A stretch of DNA of 6,136 bases from Prevotellaceae bacterium (GTDB lineage Bacteria; Bacteroidota; Bacteroidia; Bacteroidales; UBA932), in the NCBI GenBank assembly GCA_031288855.1, contig JAITQQ010000088.1, positions 1-6,136 on the forward strand, read 5' to 3'. The first letter of the stretch is position 1, and every line of letters begins with the position of its first letter. This document shows, piece by piece, positions 1 to 5,345 of the stretch. The notes under the pieces were generated by a model. That model was given only the letters and a program-made list of their open reading frames with translations, did no database searches and was not told the DNA's origin. Made by a program: the position numbers and the translations under genes.

Positions 1-47
1 CCTACTTCCCCGCCGTCCAAATCGCCGGACACAAAGTTGCGGCGTGA
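1..47 (+). CDS. Possible C-terminal tail of an upstream gene (partial, unidentified)
   Basis: Reading from position 3, the frame gives YFPAVQIAGHKVAA and then a TGA stop at 45-47. I prefer it over the other two plus-strand frames. Its composition (aromatic, beta-strand-like, GCC/GCG alanine codons) resembles the other genes here, whereas the alternatives give Arg/Pro/Gly-rich tails ending at 69 and 82. A hairpin plus T-tract terminator about 120 bases downstream on the same strand agrees with a rightward gene ending here. Fourteen residues are too few to name a family, so no function is proposed. The assignment is an inference from composition and context. Confidence 0.35.
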   Translation, partial: YFPAVQIAGHKVAA

Positions 48-73
48 GGCGGGGGAAAGGGGGCTGTGAGGAA

Positions 74-94
74 GTATGATGTATGAAATATGAA
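74..94. repeat. 7-bp tandem repeat, three copies (GTATGAT/GTATGAA/ATATGAA)
   Basis: Three consecutive 7-bp units, GTATGAT (74-80), GTATGAA (81-87) and ATATGAA (88-94), differ from one another by one or two bases. The array is noncoding and lies between the end of the presumed upstream gene and the palindrome at 139-166. It is one of three heptamer arrays in this spacer. No function is evident. Confidence 0.6.
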
Positions 95-138
95 TCTTAG
101 AAAACAACAACAATAAATAAGTTGGATTGTGAAAAGGG

Positions 139-166
139 GTAGAGGCATGGCATGCCGCGTCTCTAC
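139..166. repeat. 28-bp near-palindrome (GTAGAG...CTCTAC)
   Basis: The arms GTAGAG (139-144) and CTCTAC (161-166) pair perfectly, and the centre GGCATGCC is a perfect 8-bp palindrome. Of the 14 arm positions only three deviate, and two of those would be G-U pairs in RNA, so a transcript would fold into a long hairpin with one A-C mismatch. From memory, palindromes with GTAGAGAC/GTCTCTAC ends occur as dispersed intergenic elements in several bacterial genomes; I cannot verify this here. On the minus strand the hairpin is followed by CCCCTTTTC, so it could act as a weak terminator for pdxB, which reads toward it. It ends 1 bp before the terminator hairpin at 168-191. Confidence 0.65.
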
Positions 167-167
167 G

Positions 168-198
168 GCGGTTGCCCGAAACGGTGGCCGCTTTTTTT
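168..198 (+). terminator. Rho-independent-type terminator for the upstream rightward gene
   Basis: A 24-base hairpin (168-191) has a 9-bp stem: GCGG/CCGC at the base, three G-U pairs in the middle and two C-G pairs at the top, closing a six-base CGAAAC loop. Seven T residues follow at once (192-198). Polarity and position suit the rightward gene that appears to end at 47. On the opposite strand the hairpin lacks a T-tract, so it should not serve pdxB. Confidence 0.65.
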
Positions 199-220
199 AA
201 TTACAAATTAGAAAATTACG
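199..220. repeat. 7-bp degenerate repeat, three copies (AATTACA/AATTAGA/AATTACG)
   Basis: AATTACA (199-205), AATTAGA (206-212) and, after one extra A, AATTACG (214-220) form a degenerate heptamer array directly after the terminator T-tract. The surrounding sequence to 238 is AT-rich and noncoding. The repeat unit differs from those at 74-94 and 239-266 but has the same period. Confidence 0.5.
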
Positions 221-238
221 ATTTAATAAATGCATTAA

Positions 239-266
239 TTCTTAACTCTTAGTTCTTAACTCTTTT
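239..266. repeat. 7-bp tandem repeat, four copies, overlapping the 3' end of pdxB
   Basis: TTCTTAA (239-245), CTCTTAG (246-252), TTCTTAA (253-259) and CTCTTTT (260-266) give four heptamers. They can also be read as a 12-base direct repeat, TTCTTAACTCTT, at 239-250 and 253-264. The array includes the pdxB stop codon (242-244) and encodes its last residues, KELRTKS, on the minus strand. Seven is not a multiple of three, so successive copies are read in different frames and one of them supplies the TAA. Confidence 0.65.
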
Positions 267-1345
267 AACCCGAGTTGTTGCAGGGTCGCGGCTGCGGAAT
301 CGCCTTGTGGAACGGTGTAGGCGGTAAAATCGTTGCGCAAGGGATAACTGTTTCTCATTTCTTCAAAATATGCGGGCTGCCGGCGAAGCTGTGCATCCGT
401 TTCCCAAATTGGAAAAGTTTGTTGCACCACAGCGCACAGTTTCTCCTGCATGCTATTTCCTTCGGGAATGACGAGCGGCGTTGGCGTTAAGGCGGGATGA
501 GGAATTTCCGGTACCAGGTCGGGGTCGTTGCACCATTGCGCAAAGGCCTGCAATATTATTTGCGACGCCTTCCGCTTGCCTTGCAGCGAGTAACCGGCAA
601 TGTGCGGGGTGGCAATGTCTGTCATGTCCAACAGCTTTGTGCTGATTTGCGGCTCGTTCCGCCACACATCCATCGCTAGCGCCCCCAATTTGGAGCGATA
701 CTGCATCAATGCCTCTTCGTCGATTATTTCGCCTCGCGAGGTGTTGAGCAGCCATGCCCCTTCTTTGCAGGCTTGGAAAAAAGCAGTCCCGGCATATCCG
801 TACGTGTCGACTTGCAAGGGCAGGTGAAGCGTAACAATGTCCGATTGGCGCAGCAGCGCGTCTAAAGGCGTGAAAGAACGGCTTCCCTCACGGGCTTCAC
901 GGGGAGGGTCGTTAAGCAATACGTTTATATTTAGCGCTTTCGCCGCATCAGCCACTTGTTTTCCTACATTTCCCACCCCAATAATTCCCAAAGTAAGCGC
1001 GGCAAGGTTGGCTTTCTTTTTCATGGCGAGGGTTAGCAGGGCCGTTATCACATATTGCATTACCGCCGGCGCATTGCTGCCGGGGGCGTTGGCTACGGTT
1101 ATGCCGTGGCGGCGACAGTAATCAAGATCAATATGGTCGGTGCCGATGGTAGGCGTGCCGATATATTTTATACAACTGTTTTCTAATAATTTAGCATCAC
1201 AAATTGTACGGGTGCGCACCAATAGCGCTTCGGCAAAGCCCAGCGTGGCGGCGGTAATGTTTTTTCCTTCTATATAGCTGATATTTCCGTATTTATGAAG
1301 AAATTCACCTATGAAAGGGATGTGTTTGTCCGCTATAATATCCAT
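242..1345 (-). CDS. pdxB: Erythronate-4-phosphate dehydrogenase PdxB
   Basis: PdxB is a cytoplasmic NAD-dependent 2-hydroxyacid dehydrogenase that oxidises 4-phospho-D-erythronate to 2-oxo-3-hydroxy-4-phosphobutanoate in the DXP-dependent route to pyridoxal 5'-phosphate. The 367 residues follow the family layout. An N-terminal substrate-domain segment contains YIGTPTIGTDHID (61-73) and NAPGSNAPAVMQYV. The Rossmann nucleotide fold carries GVGNVG at 123-128 and the NDPPR loop at 145-149. Likely catalytic residues are Arg204 (NTSRGEIID), Glu231 (DVWRNEP) and His248 (TPHIAGY). GYSLQGK follows, then a C-terminal extension (about 285-355) matching the PdxB dimerisation domain that ordinary D-lactate and phosphoglycerate dehydrogenases lack. 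These features match E. coli PdxB closely as I recall it. The ATG at 1345 is the family-expected start and has no visible Shine-Dalgarno. The last residues, KELRTKS, come from a 7-bp repeat array. The gene faces away from the TonB_C-repeat gene across a 105-120 bp spacer. Confidence 0.95.
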   Translation of the reverse strand: MDIIADKHIPFIGEFLHKYGNISYIEGKNITAATLGFAEALLVRTRTICDAKLLENSCIKYIGTPTIGTDHIDLDYCRRHGITVANAPGSNAPAVMQYVITALLTLAMKKKANLAALTLGIIGVGNVGKQVADAAKALNINVLLNDPPREAREGSRSFTPLDALLRQSDIVTLHLPLQVDTYGYAGTAFFQACKEGAWLLNTSRGEIIDEEALMQYRSKLGALAMDVWRNEPQISTKLLDMTDIATPHIAGYSLQGKRKASQIILQAFAQWCNDPDLVPEIPHPALTPTPLVIPEGNSMQEKLCAVVQQTFPIWETDAQLRRQPAYFEEMRNSYPLRNDFTAYTVPQGDSAAATLQQLGLKELRTKS

Positions 1346-1366
1346 TTTTTAATAGAAAATAACATA

Positions 1367-1403
1367 TTGTTGAGAAATTTTTCTTAGAATTTTGGTATCT
1401 TTG
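1367..1403 (+). promoter_or_regulatory. Bacteroidota-type promoter for the TonB_C-repeat gene / helicase pair
   Basis: TATCTTTG at 1396-1403 is an exact match to the TAnnTTTG -7 element of the Bacteroidota primary sigma factor. TTGTTG at 1367-1372 is a possible -33 element, 23 bp upstream, which is at the long end of usual spacing. Transcription would begin near 1409 and leave a leader of about 55 bases before the ATG at 1466. Confidence 0.6.
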
Positions 1404-1406
1404 CGG

Positions 1407-1438
1407 CAAATTTACTAACTTGCGCCGAATTTAGCAAT
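1407..1438 (-). promoter_or_regulatory. Possible divergent promoter for pdxB
   Basis: Read on the minus strand, TAAATTTG (complement of 1407-1414) fits TAnnTTTG. ATTG (complement of 1435-1438) lies 20 bp upstream as a plausible -33 element. Transcription would start near 1400 and give a leader of about 55 bases before the pdxB ATG at 1345. The region is AT-rich, so a chance match is possible. Only 3 bp separate this -7 element from the plus-strand one. Confidence 0.4.
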
Positions 1439-1452
1439 GAAATAATAAATAT

Positions 1453-1465
1453 GAAAGGAAATATA
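1453..1465 (+). promoter_or_regulatory. Ribosome binding site that favours the ATG at 1466
   Basis: AAAGGAA (1453-1459) precedes the ATG at 1466 by 6 bases, whereas the in-frame ATG at 1451 has only AT-rich sequence (AATAATAAAT) before it. The second ATG also puts the positively charged TRK directly ahead of the signal-peptide hydrophobic core. Both points favour 1466, although Bacteroidota ribosomes often start without a Shine-Dalgarno, so 1451 remains possible. Confidence 0.5.
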
Positions 1466-2998
1466 ATGACTCGGAAATTATTGTTAGGGCTTTTTAGTGC
1501 GGCCTTAGTGCTTGCTGCCATTACAGATGCAGATGCACAACGCCGCAGGAAAATAGGTAAAGGAGGCCGTCCTATTGAAATTATGGCAGGCCTTGACGAG
1601 GCCGCAACTTTTCGTGGTCAAAGTGAAGAGGGTTTTAAAGACTGGGTAACCAGAAATGCGAATTTTCCGGATGAATGTATCCGGAAAGGTATACAAGGCA
1701 CAGTCGTTGTGGGCTTTAACGTGAGCGCCGACGGTGTGGTAGAAAACGTTCATGTAGATAAAGGATATCATCCTGCGTTGGATGCTGAAGCGAAACGTGT
1801 AGTAAGTTTGTCGCCGCAGTGGGTGCCGGCTTACAAAAGCGGTACGCGGGTGTCTACGCCGTTTGCCGTGCCGGTGGTTTTTGAATTTAACCGCGTTAAG
1901 GATAAAACGGCTTTACGTCCCGGTATTGTGCAAAGTTACAAGAACTTGCCGTTCCAATTCGTAAAAGAAGAGCCGAAATTTGAAAACAAGGAATTTAAGG
2001 AATTTATCAAGTTGTTCAACCATTATTTGGTCTATCCGTTCGATGCCAAACGTGCGGGTGTTGGCGGCAAGGTGATGTTGCGCTTCACGGTCGGGGGCGA
2101 CAACAAGTTGTGGGGCGTAATAGCCCGCGGCACCAATAAGATTTTGGAAGATGAAGTATATCGCGTGATGAATTTTAAGCGCATGCTTAACGGTTGGACG
2201 GCGGGAATGGAAAACGGACAAGATATAAATACGGAATGCCTGCTCGTGGTTACGTTTGATTATGATAAAAAGATAGCCCGCCTTGATTTCGGCGAAAAGC
2301 AAATAGGGGAAACGCTGGTTTATGAGCCGCCCGTATTCTTGGGTGAAAAAAATAATGATTTTCATCAATTCGTAATCAATAACCAACGCTATCCGGTAGT
2401 GGCGCAGGAAAATAAAGTAGAAGGCACGGTGGTGGTTGATTTCGTAATCACTGCACGTGGAAAGATTGACAGCATTCAAATTATAAATAGCGTGCATCCG
2501 TTGCTCGACAAAGAAGTGGTGCGCGTATTGAGCATGACCGACGCTTCGCGCTGGAAACCGGCGAAGTATAACAACTGGGCGGTGAGTACGCACTACTGGT
2601 ATCCGTTTGTATTTTCACTCGACAAGTTGTCGCCGTTGGAGCAAATCGCTTCGGATATATTAGTCAGTTCAAGCTATGACCCGCCGTTGTTTAACAACAG
2701 GGCCTACACCCATTTCTTCGATTTTATTGACGCCAACATTATTGACATAAATCCCGGCGAGACGAAGCAAAAAACAGTGTTAATAAGCTTCCTCCTCAAT
2801 GGGGAAGGACAAGTGTTGAATATTAAAAACATCGGCACGATAGGCGAAAACGTGGAAATAGATGAAGTGGAAGAAGCTATCCGCGTGGTGGCCTTATCGG
2901 AAGGGTATTGGACGCCTGCACGAGGCAGCACAGGCCGCCCGGCAACCGTTCAAATTATAGTTCCCGTACATCTTTACGACAAGTCGCGTTATGAATAA
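1466..2998 (+). CDS. Secreted protein with four tandem TonB C-terminal-like domains
   Basis: The 510-residue product (515 if begun at 1451) opens with a signal peptide: MTRK, the hydrophobic core LLLGLFSAALVLAA, and a likely cleavage after ADA (residue 24), so it should be exported. No lipobox cysteine and no later membrane segment are visible. Four repeats of about 95-100 residues follow, at roughly 47-142, 167-267, 288-386 and 406-505. Repeats 1 and 3 carry the clearest TonB_C features: GTVVVGFNVSADG (78-90) and GTVVVDFVITARG (320-332), HPALD/HPLLD, then WVPA/WKPA and a final PV-F-F strand. Repeat 4 keeps WTPA but has lost the GTVVV strand, and repeat 2 is the most divergent. TonB itself has one such domain, a retained N-terminal anchor and a Pro-rich linker. 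This protein lacks the linker and probably the anchor, so energy transduction to outer-membrane receptors is doubtful; a periplasmic binding or scaffold role is an inference. It lies 9 bp upstream of the helicase gene and is probably co-transcribed with it. Confidence 0.85.
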   Translation: MTRKLLLGLFSAALVLAAITDADAQRRRKIGKGGRPIEIMAGLDEAATFRGQSEEGFKDWVTRNANFPDECIRKGIQGTVVVGFNVSADGVVENVHVDKGYHPALDAEAKRVVSLSPQWVPAYKSGTRVSTPFAVPVVFEFNRVKDKTALRPGIVQSYKNLPFQFVKEEPKFENKEFKEFIKLFNHYLVYPFDAKRAGVGGKVMLRFTVGGDNKLWGVIARGTNKILEDEVYRVMNFKRMLNGWTAGMENGQDINTECLLVVTFDYDKKIARLDFGEKQIGETLVYEPPVFLGEKNNDFHQFVINNQRYPVVAQENKVEGTVVVDFVITARGKIDSIQIINSVHPLLDKEVVRVLSMTDASRWKPAKYNNWAVSTHYWYPFVFSLDKLSPLEQIASDILVSSSYDPPLFNNRAYTHFFDFIDANIIDINPGETKQKTVLISFLLNGEGQVLNIKNIGTIGENVEIDEVEEAIRVVALSEGYWTPARGSTGRPATVQIIVPVHLYDKSRYE

Positions 2999-3007
2999 AA
3001 GGATTTA
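2998..3007 (+). promoter_or_regulatory. Ribosome binding site of the helicase gene, overlapping the preceding stop
   Basis: AAAGGA (2998-3003) begins within the TAA stop of the preceding gene and lies 4 bases before the ATG at 3008. This arrangement suggests translational linkage of the two genes and supports 3008 as the helicase start. Confidence 0.5.
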
Positions 3008-5269
3008 ATGAGTTCGTTTTTAGAAGCATTAAATCCGGCGCAGCGTGATGCGGTTGTAAATTACCAGGGGCCTTCGCTCATTATTGCCGGCGCGGGCTCC
3101 GGAAAAACAAGGGTGCTGACCTATCGTATAGCGTATTTGTTGGAACAGGGCGTAGCGCCGTACAGCATATTGGCGCTGACCTTTACAAACAAAGCGGCAA
3201 ATGAAATGAAAGCGCGTATCGGCCAATTGGTGGGGCCCGATAAGGTGCGCCGCTTGTGGATGGGTACGTTTCATTCCGTTTTTGCACACATTCTCCGCGC
3301 GGAAGCCCAACATTTGGGATTCCCTTCTTCATTTTCAATTTACGACACAACCGATAGCCGAAGCGTGGTCAAAAGCTGCATCAAAGAATTGGGTTTGGAC
3401 GAAAAGGTGTATAAGCCTTCTTCCATCTTCGGGCGTATTTCCTTGGTGAAAAACAACCTGATTACGCCGTCGGCATACGCCGCTAATGCCAACCTGTTGG
3501 CCGGCGATGCGGCGATGCGCTGTCCGCAAACGCATGAAATATATCGCCTGTATGCGCAGAAATGCCGCTTGTCGGGCGCTATGGATTTCGACGATTTGTT
3601 GTTGTTTACAAACATCTTGTTCCGCGATTTTTCCGATGCGCTTGAAAAATACCGGCGCTATTTCCGCTACATTCTGGTTGACGAATATCAGGATACGAAC
3701 TATGCACAATATCTGATTATAAAACGGCTCGCAGAGCCCGAACGCAACATCAGCGTGGTGGGCGATGATGCACAAAGTATTTATTCGTTCCGCGGGGCGC
3801 GCATTGAAAATATTCTGAACTTCAAAAATGACTATCCCGAGTACAAGGAATACAAATTGGAAGAAAATTACCGCTCGACGCAAAACATTGTGAACGCGGC
3901 GAACAGCGTGATTGAGAAAAATACGATGCGCCTGAATAAAACTTGTTTTTCGCGGGCGGAAACCGGAGAGAAAATCGGGATATTAAAGGCCTATACAGAC
4001 CAGGAAGAGGCGTTTATGGTGGTTTCGTCAATAGCGCAACATGCGCAAGGAGAACATAAATCGTATGACGAATTTGCCATTTTGTACCGCACCAACGCCC
4101 AGTCGCGGGTGTTTGAAGAAGCCTTGCGGCGAAAGAATATTCCTTACAAAATATATGGCGGCACGTCGTTTTACCAGCGTGCGGAGATTAAGGATATGAT
4201 TGCGTATTTGCGCTTGGCCACAAACCCGAACGACAGCGAGGCTTTCAAGCGGGCTGTGCAAGTGCCGCCGCGCGGCATCGGCGATGTGTCTATGGAACAC
4301 TTGGAGGCGAAAGCGATGGCGGAAGAAAAAAGTATTTATGACACCCTGCATCATTTTTCGGCTGAGGAAATGGGCCTGCGGTCGCCGGCATACAAGCGGT
4401 TGACGGACTTTATGGCGTTGATTGACGAATTGTCGGCACAGCAATTTCAATGCGACGCTTATGATTATGCCATGAACGTGGGGAAGCGGTCGGGCTTGCT
4501 GGCCGCGTACTATGAAGATAAAACGCCGGAAGGCGTGGCGCGTTATGAAAATCTCGAAGAACTTTTTAACTCGGTAAAAGAGTTTGTGGAAGGCCGGAAG
4601 GCAGAGGCAGGCGAGGAAGAATTGGTTACCATTCACGAATATTTGGAAAATGTGGCGCTGCTCACCGATATGGACAGGGAGAAGAAAGACGAGCCCAAGG
4701 TGTCGTTGATGACCGTTCATTCGGCAAAGGGCTTGGAGTTCCGGTATGTGTTTGTGGTGGGCATGGAAGAGTCGTTGTTTCCCGGCAGCATGTCGATGTA
4801 TTCGCCGGAAAGTATAGAAGAGGAGCGCCGGCTGTTTTATGTGGCGTTGACGCGGGCAAAGCACAAGGCTACCGTGTCGTTCGCGCAGAGCCGGTATAGT
4901 TGGGGCAAGCAAACCTCAAACCCGCCGAGCCGTTTTTTATCCGATATTGATGACAAATACCTTGAAACGCCCGTTGCCGAAAAACGGCAGGATGACATCT
5001 TTTCGCCATTGGCGAAAAAGGAAACAGGCTTTGGGCAGCGGCCGGTAAAGCGCACGCCGGTATTGAACCGCCGGCCCATACCGGATTTCCGCCCCGACGA
5101 CCCTGCATTGATAAAAGAAGGCATGGCCGTTGAACACGAACGTTTTGGGCGTGGCACGGTGAAACGCATAGAAGGCGACGCCTCCAATGTGAAAGCAATT
5201 GTGGACTTTGAAGCAGAGGGCGCCAAAACCTTGTTGCTTAAATTCGCGCGGCTGCGGATTGTTTCATAG
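3008..5269 (+). CDS. pcrA: UvrD/PcrA-type superfamily 1A 3'-5' DNA helicase
   Basis: This cytoplasmic ATP-driven helicase would unwind DNA in nucleotide excision and mismatch repair and strip proteins or stalled polymerase from DNA. All SF1A motifs appear intact and in order over 753 residues: Q motif LNPAQRDAV (8-16), Walker A AGAGSGKT (27-34), motif Ia LALTFTNKAANEM (55-67), MGTFHS (85-90), motif II DEYQDT (225-230), motif III GDDAQSIYSFRGA (252-264), motif IV LEENYRS (284-290), the ILYRTNAQSR segment (358-367), PPRGIG (420-425), motif V VSLMTVHSAKGLEF (565-578) and motif VI RRLFYVALTRAK (607-618). A linker of about 70 residues leads to a C-terminal Tudor-like module (about 701-753; GMAVEHERFGRGTVKRIEG) typical of PcrA/UvrD. 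Length and tail fit PcrA/UvrD rather than Rep, RecB or AddA, but the PcrA versus UvrD name is convention. It follows the TonB_C-repeat gene after 9 bp, and I see no terminator before the next promoter. Confidence 0.95.
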   Translation: MSSFLEALNPAQRDAVVNYQGPSLIIAGAGSGKTRVLTYRIAYLLEQGVAPYSILALTFTNKAANEMKARIGQLVGPDKVRRLWMGTFHSVFAHILRAEAQHLGFPSSFSIYDTTDSRSVVKSCIKELGLDEKVYKPSSIFGRISLVKNNLITPSAYAANANLLAGDAAMRCPQTHEIYRLYAQKCRLSGAMDFDDLLLFTNILFRDFSDALEKYRRYFRYILVDEYQDTNYAQYLIIKRLAEPERNISVVGDDAQSIYSFRGARIENILNFKNDYPEYKEYKLEENYRSTQNIVNAANSVIEKNTMRLNKTCFSRAETGEKIGILKAYTDQEEAFMVVSSIAQHAQGEHKSYDEFAILYRTNAQSRVFEEALRRKNIPYKIYGGTSFYQRAEIKDMIAYLRLATNPNDSEAFKRAVQVPPRGIGDVSMEHLEAKAMAEEKSIYDTLHHFSAEEMGLRSPAYKRLTDFMALIDELSAQQFQCDAYDYAMNVGKRSGLLAAYYEDKTPEGVARYENLEELFNSVKEFVEGRKAEAGEEELVTIHEYLENVALLTDMDREKKDEPKVSLMTVHSAKGLEFRYVFVVGMEESLFPGSMSMYSPESIEEERRLFYVALTRAKHKATVSFAQSRYSWGKQTSNPPSRFLSDIDDKYLETPVAEKRQDDIFSPLAKKETGFGQRPVKRTPVLNRRPIPDFRPDDPALIKEGMAVEHERFGRGTVKRIEGDASNVKAIVDFEAEGAKTLLLKFARLRIVS

Positions 5270-5285
5270 TGGCTGTTGCAGGAAT

Positions 5286-5316
5286 TTTTACGTTTCTTAA
5301 AAAAATACTATCTTTG
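5286..5316 (+). promoter_or_regulatory. Bacteroidota-type promoter for the alpha-galactosidase gene
   Basis: TATCTTTG at 5309-5316 matches TAnnTTTG exactly and is identical to the element at 1396-1403. The -33 side is weak: only a T-run (5286-5289, 19 bp upstream) is in position. The start would lie about 25 bases before the ATG at 5346. The 76-bp gap after the helicase contains no convincing GC-rich hairpin, so read-through from upstream may add to expression. Confidence 0.6.
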
Positions 5317-5345
5317 TTGTGGTATAACGTCAAAAACAACCCGAT

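Noticed and set aside
225..240. AT-rich imperfect palindrome around ATGCAT, considered as a terminator or operator
   Set aside because: The stem is almost entirely A-T with a mismatch and no T-tract in a useful position, so it is likely a by-product of base composition.
453..755. Minus-strand 100-codon frame and several plus-strand frames across 275-1121
   Set aside because: All overlap pdxB in other frames. PdxB is supported by its Rossmann motif, catalytic residues and C-terminal domain; the others show only low-complexity Arg/Ala composition.
1913..2593. 226-codon open frame on the minus strand
   Set aside because: It is antisense to the TonB_C-repeat gene, whose own frame has clear domain signatures; the antisense product has no coherent features.
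4028..4912. Long (294-codon) open frame on the minus strand
   Set aside because: It lies wholly antisense to the conserved helicase. Its translation is rich in His, Arg and Phe with no recognisable domain, as expected of a shadow frame.
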